A stretch of 64,000 nt of DNA from Zizania palustris (lineage: Eukaryota > Streptophyta > Magnoliopsida > Poales > Poaceae), in NCBI GenBank assembly GCA_019279435.1, contig JAAALK010000284.1, positions 16,373,294 to 16,437,293 of the forward strand. Direction: 5' to 3'. The notes beneath the pieces are model-generated. The model worked only from the letters and a program-made list of their open reading frames with translations. It was not told where the DNA came from and made no database searches. Below, piece after piece: positions 9,891 through 20,969 of the stretch (the first letter of the stretch is position 1; each line of letters begins with the position of its first letter). The position numbers and the translations under genes are program-made.

Positions 9891-10135
9891 TCGTCGGCCA
9901 AGTTAACTTCCGTCGGCTTTTGGGCAAGCCGACGGAAGTTAAATAACTTCCGTCGGCCTCCACGAGCCGACGGAAGTTAACTTAACTTCCATCGGCTTCT
10001 GACAGTGGCCGACGGAAGTTAGCGGGGGTTTTTCCGCGGCCGTCCGGATCCCCCTAACTTCCGTCGGCCAGCACTAAAGCCGACGGAAGTTAGCTAACTT
10101 CCGTCGGCTTTAATGCTGGCCGACGGAAGTTAGGT
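9891..10135. repeat. Left subterminal repeat array of the CACTA element
   Basis: About eleven copies of a 10-13 bp word (AACTTCCGTCGGC or its complement), mostly arranged as inverted pairs a few bases to about 15 bases apart, so each pair can form a hairpin. By analogy with En/Spm these bind the element's TnpA-like protein. Confidence 0.85.
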
Positions 10136-10184
10136 CGCCCTTTTCCCAACCGCGCGCGCGTACAGGGAGACCTAACTCCCTGTA

Positions 10185-10455
10185 CGCGCCCACGCCGCCG
10201 CCGCCTCCCGCGCCCAGCAGCCCGCCGCCGCCTCCCGCCCTCGCCGCCTCCCGCCGCCGCCCGCCCTCGCCGCCTCGGGCGCCGCCGCGCCGCGCCGCGC
10301 CGCTGCCCGCCCGGCCGCCCGCCCGCCTCGGCCGCCGCCCGCCCGCCCGCCGCCCGGCCGGCCGCCTCCCGCCCGCCTCGACCGCCGGCCACCGCCTCCT
10401 CCCGGCCATCGCCGCCGTCCCGCCCATCGCCAACGCCGTCGACGCCGCCAAGGTG
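10185..10455 (+). other. Very GC-rich exon-like block inside the CACTA element
   Basis: Almost pure CCG/GCC/CGC triplets, low complexity, ending GCCGCCAAG before GTGCGCCG, which would serve as a splice donor. It could encode an Ala/Pro/Arg-rich N terminus on the plus strand. No frame can be trusted at this complexity. Confidence 0.35.
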
Positions 10456-11057
10456 CGCCGCTCTAATTAATTTTACTTTCATTTAAAGATGTTAATTTGC
10501 AAAAGTTATGTTTTTTCAAAGAACTTGTTAATTAGGATTTAGAATAGAACACGTACGTTGTATTTTTCTCAAGATTTATTTAATTTAATTATATTAGTCG
10601 ATGTGATTTTCGCCAATATAATCAAAACTGAATAATTACTGAGTGCGGTCAAATTAATTACAACCTCCGTCCAAAAATCTTCTACTTTTTTCTAAAAATT
10701 TTCTACATATTTATAGTTTACCTAGACTCAAGTATTAAATTATCTTTGTTTATGGCGTTAACCATATAGTTTAATTTTATGTATGCAATAGTAGTACTAT
10801 TTAATGTATTAGGATGAATAGATGAGAATTTTAATGTAATAATAGTGTTATTTAATGTATTAGGGTAGATTTTAGTAAAAGCAAGCGGTGACAGTAAATT
10901 AAAATCTATTATGACAGTAAATTTAATGTATTAGGGTAGATTTTATGCATGATTTCATTGGGTGATTAGTATTATATCTATATATACTTTAATATATATA
11001 TTTCTTTTCGTATGCAATTTTTTATTTGACAACAACGTAGATAGTGTAACGAAACCT

Positions 11058-11890
11058 ATGCGTCACCCGTTTCGGACCAACATGTCTCACACGTGTCATG
11101 CGTGTGAGATGTGCAGGTCCGAAATTGTCCCTTTTTGGACAGCCTCAGAGTGGGCGACAGAGCGTGGTTTTATGATTGGCGGAGACAACCTGTGGACCAA
11201 ATGGCCGTGTACTCCAGCGGAGGTGGCAAAAGCCATGGACGGTGAGACAGTGTTTTTATTAATGTTTTGTGTATGGTATTGTGATGGTAACTAACCCCTG
11301 TTAATGTTGCAGGTACTCCATGTTCAATGGAGTTATTGACTCGAGAGCAGTGAGAGCTCAGAAGTCAGCTCAGTCGTCGCAGAGCTCCGTCGGAGTTGGC
11401 TCCAACCGTCGTCGCTCAGAAGAAACCCCGGAGATGGTTCGGATGAGGGAGGACATGAGGCGGCGCGACGAGCACTACAAGAAACAACAAGAGTACTATA
11501 CCGCTTGCTTAGCACAACAGCAGGCGATGATCCAAGTAAGCTTACTTTAGAGTGTTGCAGTTCAAAAGTATTCAGAAATAGGTTTAGAACTAATTGATTA
11601 CATTACAACATGTGTAGCAACTAGCCCAGCAAAACAGTGGATTTGACATGTCCATTTTCCAACCACTACCTCCCCCGCCACCACCACTATCTCCTACATC
11701 ACCTGAGGTACCTCCTAAACACTTAAGTTAGCGTTTAGAAGGGTAGTTGAGTTCGTTTCTAATTTTGTCTATTTCTTCAGTGTTTCCGTACGCCTGGTCA
11801 AGATGGAGCCTCCGGGGCAAATGTGGACGAAGCGGGAGGCAGCGGCGGCGCCCACGACCCAAATGTGGGCGATCAGTGAGTATGTATGTG
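11058..11890 (+). pseudogene. CACTA-internal gene remnant (plant transposon second-ORF type)
   Basis: Recognisable exons: 11058-11239 (ends WPCTPAEVAKAMD, then a GTGAGA donor), 11313-11536 (YSMFNGVIDSRAV, then RMREDMRRRDEHY and a Gln-rich helix, donor GTAAGC), 11618-11706 (Pro-rich) and 11782-11878 (GGSGGAHDPN-like, then a stop near 11876). The MREDMRRRDEHYKKQQEY stretch resembles the coiled tail of the plant transposase_24/En-Spm accessory protein. The join of the first two exons does not keep the frame, so the gene appears broken. A related tail occurs at the right edge of the window (63736-64000). Confidence 0.5.
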
Positions 11891-12189
11891 TATAATGAAC
11901 CTAGATTGAATCTCGATATGTTATGTGACTTTGTATGTGAATTTGGATGGTATATGTGAATGCGGATGTGTATTGTGACTTTGATTGTGAATTAAGTTGT
12001 GTTATGAGATTTTGGATGTGATGTGTGAAGTTTTGGATGTGAGATGTGATTTTGGATGTGAGATGTGAAGTTTGAATGTGATTTTGGATGTGTATTGTGA
12101 TTTTGGATGTGTATTGTGAATGTATGTGAAATTATGGTTGGATGTGAGTGTGAGTAGGGGAACCAGGAAAAAATAAAAAAAAATACCAG

Positions 12190-12570
12190 GTAACTTCCGT
12201 CGGCTTTGACCATAGCCGACGGAAGTTAGCTGGTTTCGGCCACGTGGGCAGAAAGGATAACTTCCGTCGGCTATGGCCATGGCCGACGGAAGTTAGCTGC
12301 CCCTAACTTCCGTCGGCCAGCCTGGCCGACGGAAGTTAGCGCCCCCTCTGCTGACGTGGCAGAGTTCGGGGCTAACTTCCGTCGGCCACGTGAAGCCGAC
12401 GGAAGTTAGCTAACTTCCGTCGGCGGCCGACGGAAGTTAGCTAACTTCCGTCGCAGCGCTTCCGTCGGCCAAAGGCCGACGGAAGATAGCGTTTTGCGGA
12501 CGGAAGTAGGCTTCTTCCGTCGGGAAATGGCTAACTTCCGTCGGCTATGGCCGACGGAAGTTGCCTGTTT
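12190..12570. repeat. Right subterminal repeat array of the CACTA element
   Basis: About seventeen copies of the TTCCGTCGGC word in alternating orientation, some fused back to back as TTCCGTCGGCGGCCGACGGAA. Mirrors the left array. Confidence 0.85.
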
Positions 12571-12583
12571 TGTTGTAGTGACG

Positions 12584-13767
12584 CATGTGACCATGCAAGC
12601 CCAACATATGAAGTATACCATGATCAACTCAAGCAAACATGGAGTGCTCATAAGTCATAAGCTCAATTCCTTTTATTGGTGGCTCCAAGAGTAGTGCACC
12701 ACCTGGACTACTCAAAATTTTGTCCAATAGATTAATATTCTTATAATTTAAATTCTATCAAATAATATTTTATTTAAATTATGTGTTACTATTTATATTG
12801 TAATTTTATAAATTTTGATTTAAGTGTTGATTCTAATGAATTTAAGATATTATGAGATGTAAATGCTATATTTATAATATTTTGGAAAAATCGCATTATG
12901 CTTTGAGTTTATGGCATTATAAAATTTTAAAGTAGAGATAAGAACACACATGAAAAAAATCCTACATCAGCCACTGATCCCTTTTATTGTTATCAAAACA
13001 TATGTGTCGGCATTCTAGATCCTGATGTTCTTAATCCCGCATAATTGAGGTGATACGACACTATGTTATCAAGCTCACCGTCTTCAAGCACGGATTAAGC
13101 CTTGAAAGAATGCTTGGTGAGATCGAACAATTAGGTTAACTCGGACCATATTGAACCGTAGAGGGCCACGATAGCCCTATTGCTCCTGAAGTGATCAGGG
13201 CTGCCTAAACCTCAATGTCAGACTGTTAGTGCCTAAGCTAGCTAGTTTTCCTTTTGACTATATCCAAGTGCTCCTTGAGATTAGTGACGACTTTGGGATA
13301 AAAACCCCTGAAGTTAGTGAGCTCAGGGTGGAATCCTGCCTAAGCTTGATCACCCAAAGATCAAGCTTACCCTAAGAAGCTCTAGAGGCCTCCATCTATC
13401 ATGTGGTAAATATAAGGCATGACCAACCTTTCTATTTTGGTTGTCACGTGCCATTCTACTTATAGTGATGTGACAGATATCTAGTCATGTAGATGAAGTT
13501 TTGACAAGGGTGACATGATGACTCACAATGATTTCCCTACATGGTTCATGACCTATCAAAATGTGTTTCCTATAGCAAGAAGACTCCTGACATCACACTA
13601 ATAGTTAGACCAAGCCAGTTTATATCAATCTCCCCTTGGTCTTTGATAGGTAGGATCTTGATAATGACAATTCCTAGTGAAATGGCTAGGGCGATGAGAA
13701 TGATGCCCAAGGAAGAACGGATATGCACCACCCAAATCTAAAGATTTTGTGATCCACATGAGACTAG
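12584..13767. other. Gene-free DNA
   Basis: AT-rich up to about 13000, then more balanced composition up to the CACTA end. No supported gene, TIR pair or LTR. A frame at 13541-13741 has no recognisable content. Confidence 0.3.
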
Positions 13768-14230
13768 CACTACCACAAAAATAATCTTTAATGACTAAAC
13801 TTTATTGATAGATCAAAGACGTGTGTCAGTAATACATTTTTAATGATAGACTGTTTTTCATGCGTCATTAATGTTGCATTATTAATGATAGATCGTAATG
13901 TGGCCTATAACTAAAGAGCGGGTACCCTTATTAGTGATGGGTCACATTACAACCCATAACTAATGGGTCAAAGAATTAGTGACAGACGAAAACTACTTCC
14001 GTCACTAATGACACCACCGATCATTAGTAACAGGCGGTAACTACCGCCCATCACTATTGATGCCTCCTCTGTATAAATAGGCAGTGCTAACAAAACCGAT
14101 GCACGCTTTCATATTACACAGAACCCAAAACCCTAGTGGCCATGTTTTGTCCTACTAGATCCATCGTGCGTAGAATTGTTTCGTCGCTGTCATGCATCAC
14201 CTCCTCCTCTTCCATCATGGCTAGGGTTTG
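13768..14230 (+). mobile_element. 5' end of a second CACTA-type element
   Basis: Begins CACTACCACAAAAATAATC, followed by inverted TTAGTGAC / GTCACTAA words and a TATAAATAGGC box at 14072. The order and words match the CACTA-like block at 3641-4170. No matching right terminus was found, so the element is truncated or its far end has decayed. Confidence 0.6.
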
Positions 14231-14370
14231 TGACTTATTAATTTGTGAGTTTGTGTGGATACTTAATTTGTAAATATATTGCTTTATGAATATGTTCCTC
14301 TATTCGCTCAATGAAGAGAACACTATTAGTATGATGATGTGTGTTATAATTAAGCTCTTTTTTGTTTTGA

Positions 14371-14660
14371 AAAGTTTGTCCATGCAATGATGTAACATTA
14401 CGCGCTACTATTAGTGTTCCTACATTTTGTTCATGCAATGATCTTACATTACGTGCTACTATTGGAGTTCCAATATTTTGTTCATGCCATGATCTTACAT
14501 TCTGTGCTCAATGAAGAGAATTCTATTAGTATGAGGATGTGTGTAACAATTAGGCTTTTTATTTTTTTTCACAAGTTTGTTCATGCAATGATTTTACATT
14601 ATGTGCTACTATTATTGTTCCTATATTTTGTTAATGTAATGATCTTACATTATTATGTTC
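14371..14660. repeat. Degenerate tandem repeat, about 60-bp unit
   Basis: Four or more copies of a unit reading roughly TTGTTCATGCAATGATCTTACATT then GTGCTACTATT, one interrupted by a repeated CAATGAAGAGAA segment. Copies differ by substitutions and small gaps. Non-coding. Confidence 0.75.
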
Positions 14661-15275
14661 TAACTTTCATATAGTTTGGTCCTTTACATTTATTTTTTTC
14701 TTCAATACTATTTAGGGGTAAGATTTAATTAATTAGTTATCATGCACACATATGAATTTAAATATAGCCTAGTGGTGAGGAGTCTATTAAGTTAGTAATC
14801 TGACATTTGAGAGCAATCCATGTTTTGTCTTTTATATTACACAACTAATATTATATATTCTTTCAGTGTTGTTAAATATAACATGAATTAGAGACATGAC
14901 AAGCCTCTTATGTGATAAATAGGGCACTTCCGCTAGATATTATACTTCTAGCGGTAGGCGGAGCCATTGTGTAATGTTTAGTTGTAGTAATCCATGTCAA
15001 CAATTTAGATATTGACTTATGTTCCTTAATGTTGCCTCCTAAAAAATCCATCATTATGTCCATAGGTGTCACTAGATTTATATATTGTACATTGTATATT
15101 CTATCAAACACAAGCATACATAAATGTCTAATATATATTTCATTAAGCACATCATGGACTAAAAAACTTTTCTTAGATTAACCATAACATTTCTCATTCA
15201 AGCAGGCATTTAATTGAATGAATGAAATATATTCAGATCAAGGAGATGAGAAAGTGCATGCACTTACCTTAAAGA
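14661..15275. other. AT-rich gene-free DNA
   Basis: No supported gene. Around 14930-14960 is a short inverted word, CCGCTAGATATTATACTTCTAGCGG, that can form a hairpin. A TTTAGTTGTAGT string at about 14980 resembles a CACTA terminus but lacks partner and duplication. Confidence 0.3.
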
Positions 15276-15527
15276 TCACAAAGTAGACTTGATGAAGAAA
15301 CCGAATGTTGTGTAGCTGGAAAAGCCTCTAGTGGTGGACACCAAAAACCGAACTAATGCAATGGTACCTTTGGTGCTTGTGTACTGTATACAGTGAGAGT
15401 CGTTGCAAAGCAAGCAAACCAATGCATCAAAGCAGGACGATGTGCTGGCTTGAGGCGTCATCTTCATGCGTGCGGTAGTGGCAGAACACAGAAAGAAAAA
15501 AGAAAATAGGCATGCAAAACGGAGCAT
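15276..15527 (-). CDS. Hypothetical short secreted protein
   Basis: An 83-codon frame from an ATG at 15527 begins MLRFACLFSFFFLC, a plausible signal peptide, then has four Cys close together (CFDALVCLLCNDSHC). No family is recognised. It ends 169 bp from the Sirevirus insertion. A GTACC after codon TSTK could be a splice donor, so the frame may be only a first exon. Length and context do not exclude chance. Confidence 0.22.
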   Translation of the reverse strand: MLRFACLFSFFFLCSATTARMKMTPQASTSSCFDALVCLLCNDSHCIQYTSTKGTIALVRFLVSTTRGFSSYTTFGFFIKSTL

Positions 15528-15690
15528 CCCGATTGATGGGCATAGGTGAGGGTTGGGTAGCAGCGTCGATGAACTGGCTTTCAAGACAAACGAAGGGCAC
15601 TGGATGTTGTTCTAGGTAGTCGAGCCTTGCGCAGGCAGGCGCGTGGATTGGCCCTGGCGTACAGTTGGTGAGGCACGAACCATGAACATG

Positions 15691-15695
15691 CAGTG
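15691..15695. repeat. Target site duplication CAGTG (left)
   Basis: CAGTG precedes the TGTTGGACCGG terminus and recurs at 38302-38306 after the CCTTGGTTTCTCA terminus. This defines both ends of the outer Sirevirus in spite of its internal insertions. Confidence 0.88.
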
Positions 15696-17283
15696 TGTTG
15701 GACCGGAAACGGCAACCAGAGGGGGTGAATGGGAGCTTTTAAAATTTCGGGCTAAAAACTAGCCTTCGGTTTCAGTTCTGTCTTCTGCGGAACAGGCTTC
15801 GAACACTACCTTCGGAGGTCTGGTTCGGAGGTCCCTTGACAACTCCGAACGCAGGCTTCGCAGGTCCAAAAGTTCGAAGCCAAGAAGATTTCGCTCCACT
15901 AACAACCCTCGAAAATCTACTCTGCTAAGTCAGTGCAGGCTCCGCACACAGGGTGCTTCGAGCAGGCTTCGCACTTCACCCTTCGCAAGAGTGGACACCC
16001 TACTGAGAACTTCGACCAAGTACTTGGCAACAGCAACAGGTGCTGGGCTTCGTACACGAAGGTCTAAATGCACACTAATAGACTTCGCTAGGAGCTTCGG
16101 CACAAGAAGCAAAACGGGCTTCGATCAGGGCTTCGCTAGTAAGCAGCGAGGTCTCGCCTCCTGTTACACAGAGCGACAGCACACTGAAAAACACACATCG
16201 CACGAAAGACACCCTTCGCCTAGACAGGCTTCGGCGCACTACAACTAGCGAGGTATGTAAAGCGAGCTCAAGCAAAAAGCACACAGAAGCAGGGCTTCGC
16301 CGCTTGAACACGGAACACTGAAAATGAACTCTCTGGATGAATACAACGAAGTGTGTGGCTACAGGAGTTCAACAGTAAATGCTCAAAGTGTTAAATGTTA
16401 CCTACCGAGCCCCCATATTTATAGCCTACAGTTCACCCAAAGGAAGTGACTACTTTACCCCTAGGGTTTACATTGGATTTGTCTCTACTGAACTAAGGGG
16501 TACAAAAGGTAGTCCAATTTTATTCTAGAGGCTTCTCTGTCAGCTTTGCAGAGGGGACAGCGTCAGCTTTTTGCAGAGCAGACAGTGTCAGCCTTTGCAG
16601 TCTTTGACCTTCTGGAGCCTCCCTTCGCACGCGAGGGTGCGGTAGCTTCGGCGAGAAGCCTTGAGCCAGATGGCCTTCGCTTCACCGAAGTCAGCCTTCG
16701 ATACAGTGACGGTTTTGAGCCGAAGTCGTCAAAGCCCTTGGGCCTTCGCACCAACACCTCCGGAGTGGACCACCACGGCTTCGCAGCTACTCTCAGCTCG
16801 AACTTTGTCAGTCCGTGTACCGAAGCCATGCAGGTCGAAGTACCACAAGACAACCACACTCCGGAGCTAGCCTCGCTCCGAAGCCTTCCTCACTCCGAAG
16901 CCCCACCTTCGGAGTACCACCCTTCGAAGTCCCTCCTTCATCCAAGGCCTCCGCACGAAGCATTCCATGAGCCCTTCGTCGCAGTGTCTCTCCCCGAGCA
17001 CACTCCTCGATGAGCCTCACCCGGACCATGCCTTCGATGCGCCTCGACTTCTGAGACCTTCGTCGGGCACCTTCGAATGTCTCCCTCCGGAGCACACTTC
17101 GAACGCCTTGCCTCCGCAGAGGACTTGATACATCCAACTCCGAAGTCACTCCATTCGGAGTACCTTCGAAGTGCCTCACCTCCGAGGACTTTGTCTCGGA
17201 GCACCTTCAGCCAGAAACACGCTCCGCACTCTCTGCCTTCACCTGGCACACCTCGACCCGAGGACCGACCCGGACCCCCTTCG
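15696..17283 (-). mobile_element. 3' LTR of the outer Sirevirus, distal part
   Basis: Starts TGTTGGACCGGAAACGGC and is rich in short palindromic words (CTTCGAAG, CCTCCGAAG, CTTCGGAGG). A TATAAATA box lies on the minus strand near 16420. It stops at 17283, where the CRM-like element entered with a CTTCG duplication. The frames seen inside are low-complexity artefacts. Confidence 0.88.
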
Positions 17284-18186
17284 TGATGGGGGAGTGGTCC
17301 CGATCTTCCGCTAGGTAAAAGGATAAACTTGGGTTGGTGGAGAATCTCGACGTTGGCGATCCAAGGCTCCGATCCGGCGGATCAAAACCTTGCAATCATT
17401 ACACCACTGTCTCCGTTGGTTATCAACCACGCAGAACGCGATTGACCTCGCCACGAAGGCTAATTCCTGCAAGCGAACCCAAGAACACAAGCAAGAACAG
17501 GAAGGATACAAATCGAATGCCAAAACACAGACAAACGAGGATAAGGTGAGGTTTCACAAACGCCAATGCAGCAGCCAATCAGTCCGGTGCAAGAGGCGGG
17601 ATCTAAGCACAACAGTGTAGATGCAAACAAAGCAAAACCTAACCCTAGAGGCGGCTGGCATGAGAATATATAGGGCGGCAGCCTGTGGAAGGCGAACAGA
17701 CTCAGTAGAAGGCCAACAGACTCAGAGTATGGCCCAACACGGCCCAGTTCTGTCTCGCAGGACTGTTTTAAACACACAGGTCGACTTGAGACTCCAAATG
17801 TGACGAAACCAACGGCAAACGATCCGTCTTCTCCTTAGCTTTCCAAAAAGTCCAAGAACGTGCCAATCGGACTTCGTATGAGGAAGTTATGCCCATTTTG
17901 GTGCAGGGTGGTTGATGTAGTCCGAACCAGCGAAATCTTGACTTCAAAACATCCGTGCGACTCCGTCTTCAGCTCCAACTCTTCTATTCCATCTCCCATG
18001 TTCCTAAGCAACAAAATATCACTAGTATTCAGTAGCATCCCGTCCAAACAAATATTGACATAGTTGTTAAGGAAAGAATTAACCTCATGGTTCAAGCGAC
18101 GGGCACGAGCGCGTGTGATTCGTCCTAGTAACTGAATTGTAGGTGGAGGCTCCATGTGTGTATCATGTGAAGTGATGTCCTAATCA
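17284..18186 (-). mobile_element. 3' LTR of the CRM-like element
   Basis: 903 bp, TGATGGGGGAGTGG to CTAATCA on the plus strand. Differs from the partner at about 13 sites. The TAG created near its start on the minus strand (GATTAG where the other LTR has GATGAG) would end pol at the LTR border. Confidence 0.9.
17835..18155 (-). pseudogene. C-terminal tail of CRM-like pol encoded within the 3' LTR
   Basis: The frame MEPPPTIQLLGRITRARARR continues the integrase reading frame into the LTR. In CRM-type elements this region carries a targeting motif instead of a classical chromodomain; that role is taken from family knowledge. Here it is cut off from pol by an in-frame TAG just inside the LTR. 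Confidence 0.55.
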
Positions 18187-18548
18187 TCCTCCCCCTCTTG
18201 AATTGGAGTCGTCCTCGACTCAAGCTCATCGTCAGCTCCCAAATAGGGTTTTAAATCATCAGCACGAGGCATCAATTTAAACTTTCTCAAATCAGGAAAA
18301 CGATCCTTGCGCAAGTACAACCAAACAAGATCTCCTGGTTTGAAAAACATCTTCTTTCTTCCTTTATTTGTCTTTTGAGCAAAATAGCGTGCCTTCTTTT
18401 CTATAACTTCCTTGGTCTTCAGATGCATAGCTTTCACAAACTCTGCACGCTTAGTTGCCTCAATGTTTGCTCTCTCTTGAAAAGGAAGTGGCAGCAAATC
18501 AAGTGATGTGATTGGCTTAAAACCATACACCACTTCAGATGGGCACAA
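18180..18548 (-). pseudogene. CRM-like integrase C-terminal fragment
   Basis: Contains CPSEVVYGFKP and the KPGDLVWLYLRKDRFP motif of the gypsy integrase C-terminal domain. After FKLMPRADDLKPYLGADDELE the sequence jumps, indicating an internal deletion. It is separated from the core by a nonsense codon at about 18549-18557. Confidence 0.75.
18187..18202 (-). promoter_or_regulatory. Polypurine tract of the CRM-like element
   Basis: On the minus strand AAGAGGGGGAGGA directly precedes the TGAT start of the 3' LTR, the position required for plus-strand priming. Confidence 0.7.
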
Positions 18549-18557
18549 TTGTGTTGT

Positions 18558-19094
18558 TCAGTGAACAGCTCTATTGTATGCAAATTCAACATGTGGAAGG
18601 AAGTCCTCCCATTCCTTCAAGTTCTTCTTAATCATTGTTCGCAGCAACATGGAGAGTGTACGGTTTACCACCTCTGTTTGACCTTCAGTTTGCGGGTGAC
18701 AAGTTGTTGAAAATAGCAATTTTGTGCCAAGCTTGGCCCACATTGTCTTCCAAAAGTAACTCATAAACTTCACATCATGATCTGAAACAATGGCTCTAGG
18801 CATCCCGTGCAATCTCACAATTTCCCTGAAAAATAAATCAGCAATATGTGAAGCATCGTTGGTCTTGTGACAGGGAATAAAGTGTGCCATTTTAGAAAAC
18901 CTATCCACTCTTACAAATATGGAGTCTCTCCCCCTCTTTGTCCTAGGCAATCCCACAATAAAGTCCATGCTAATATCTTTCCAAGGTGCACTAGAAACAG
19001 GAAGTGGAGTATACAAACCATATGGGTTAAGTTTGGACTTAGCTTTATGGTATGTGGCACAACGCTGCACAAATCGTTCAACATCTCTCCGCAT
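18558..19094 (-). pseudogene. CRM-like integrase core
   Basis: 178 codons. The catalytic triad can be read: Asp in WKDISMDFIVGLP, Asp in IVSDHDVKF, and Glu in TEGQTEVVNRTL. The N-terminal end has CATYHKAKSK from the zinc-binding region. It inserts element cDNA into chromosomes. A stop precedes the next fragment, and another separates it from the RNase H frame upstream. Confidence 0.8.
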
Positions 19095-19100
19095 CTTGAG

Positions 19101-20588
19101 CTAATAAAAATTATTGGACAGCAGGGCCAAAGTCTTTTCTCTCCCAAAATGTTCCATTAATCCACCGCCATGTGATTCCTGCAACAACAGCAAACGTACG
19201 GACGAATCTAGAACACATAGCTTGTTAGCATGGAACAAGAACCCGTCATAAACATGAAATTTTTTCCAGTCTTTCCCATCATTACATTTAGTGTATGGTT
19301 CAGCAAATTCTTTATCTACAACATACAAATCTTTCAAACTTTCCAAATCTGGAACGTTAATATCAAGTTGAGATAAAAGAACAACCATGCGAGACAATGC
19401 ATCAGCAACCACATTTTCTTTGCCATTCTTGTATTTCACAATGTATGGGAAAGGTTCAATAAATTCAACCCATTTAACATGTCTACGGTTCAGTTTAGCT
19501 TGCCCTGTCAAATATTTTAGTGCTTCATGATCAGAATGTATAATAAACTCCTTAGGCAAAAAGTAATTTTGCCAAATTTCAAGCACATGCACTAAGGCAT
19601 ATAATTCCTTATCATAGGTAGAATAATTCAACTGTGGTCCATGCAATTTCTCACTAAAATAGGACGCGGGTTTACCTCCTTGTAGCAGCACATCTCCTAT
19701 TCCAAAATCACTAGCATCACATTCTAACTCAAAGGTCTTACTGAAGTCGGGTAGCTGAAGTAGAGGTGCATGTGTAAGGCGGTCCTTGAGTGTGGCAAAA
19801 GATTGTTCTTGTGCTGGCTCCCAAGTAAAAGTAACTCCCTTCTTGGTCAACTTAGGTAAAGGGCCGGCTATGGTGCTAAAATCTTTCACAAAACGCCGAT
19901 AGAAACCTGCAAGACCAAGAAAACTATGTACTGCAAGGTTAGTTTTAGTTGCAAGCATGACACGTCCTTTCAGATTAATAATTTGTGATGAAGAAGGAGA
20001 ATCAACTTTATCTTTTTGTTGCCTCGAAAGTGTTTTAGCTACTTGCTGATTTTCAGAAGGTTGTTTGCTCTTTTGTGCATCTCTAGCATGTTTTTCTTGT
20101 TCAAATTTCACAATTTCAGCAGGAGTCATAGGAAGCAATGTAACTTTCTTTCCTTTATACATAAATGTGTACTTATTGCTCTTACCATGGTGTGTAGCAT
20201 CAGTATCATATACCCAAGGTCTACCAAGTAATAGAGAACATGCTTGCATTGGTACTACATCAAATTCAGCAACTCCAAAGTATGTACCAATGGAAAATTC
20301 GATGTGAGCAGTTTGTTTTACCATGACCTTACCGCTATTGTTGAACCATTGCACGTGGTAAGGGTGTGGATGTGCACGTGTGGGAAGTTGAAGCTTAGTT
20401 ACCACGTCGAGGCTCACCAAATTGTTGCAACTACCGCTGTCGATGATGACACGCGCACGACGGTTATTGACGAGGAAGATGGTCTGAAATATATTGTTCC
20501 GTTGTGCCTGGTCGTCCTGGTCCATGTGAGTGCTCAAGTCACGTTGTACAATAAGTGCTGTCATGTTAGTGAAAAGATAAAGCAACAA
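19101..20588 (-). pseudogene. CRM-like pol: protease joined to RNase H, RT deleted
   Basis: 495-codon frame. The aspartic protease site IIDSGSCNN is at about residues 48-56. After a linker (about 170-215) the frame jumps to SFLGLAGFYRRFVKDF and then RNase H (ECDASDFGIG, YDKELYALV, IIHSDHEALKYL, ADALSRM). The RT palm with its YVDD box is absent, so cDNA synthesis is impossible without a helper. An in-frame TAG after LLSNNFY ends the frame before the integrase. Confidence 0.82.
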
Positions 20589-20969
20589 AGAATAATCCTT
20601 ATGTAAAACAGCTAGGTCTGGTGGTGGGTGTGGGGTGGAAGCAATCCGTCAAGCACCTTACCCACGCTTGCAAGTGTTCTTACCACGCCGCAGTGAGGTC
20701 ACCGGCCTACAGGTGATGAACCAAGTGGAGGGTGGTGGCAATTGCAAGGAATGAACCTGTCCTGACCAAGAGAAAGGTGTAGCTTGGAAGGCAAAGTGAG
20801 TAGCAAGGATTAGCGATAATAATAACAGTTAAACCAAGTTCAATAAGTATTCCCTAGTACTCGTCAAAGTTGCTGGCCTTAGTGCTCCCAAGGTGAAAAT
20901 TCAAGCAATATAGGGAAACTATGTGCCCAAAACTCAAATGGAAGCAACACAGGCCAAAATTCAGCTCTC

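Larger units (their letters stand above)
9868..12580 (+). mobile_element. Non-autonomous CACTA (En/Spm) transposon, 2.7 kb
   Basis: The ends are perfect 16-bp inverted repeats, CACTACAACAAAACAG and CTGTTTTGTTGTAGTG, flanked by a 3-bp ACG duplication (9865-9867 and 12581-12583). Both subterminal regions are packed with TTCCGTCGGC / GCCGACGGAA words. The interior has a GC-rich exon-like block and a decayed gene of the plant En/Spm second-ORF type. No DDE transposase is present, so movement would need a helper. The intact ends and duplication suggest a fairly recent insertion. Confidence 0.93.

Noticed and set aside
9891..10135. Possible CRISPR-like array (short repeats with spacers)
   Set aside because: The repeats alternate in orientation, have irregular spacing and sit inside CACTA termini in a plant genome.
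10090..10482. Arg/Gly-rich minus-strand frames in the CACTA element
   Set aside because: Low-complexity GC-rich DNA stays open in several frames by chance; content is only Arg, Gly and Ala.
14970..14995. TTTAGTTGTAGT as a CACTA right terminus for the 13768 element
   Set aside because: Final base and flanking triplet do not match, and inner similarity to the left TIR is weak.
16546..17249. Several frames of 100-150 codons in the Sirevirus LTRs (also near 35444-36373 and 37142-38442)
   Set aside because: They come from GC-rich palindromic LTR sequence, overlap in many frames and have no domain content.
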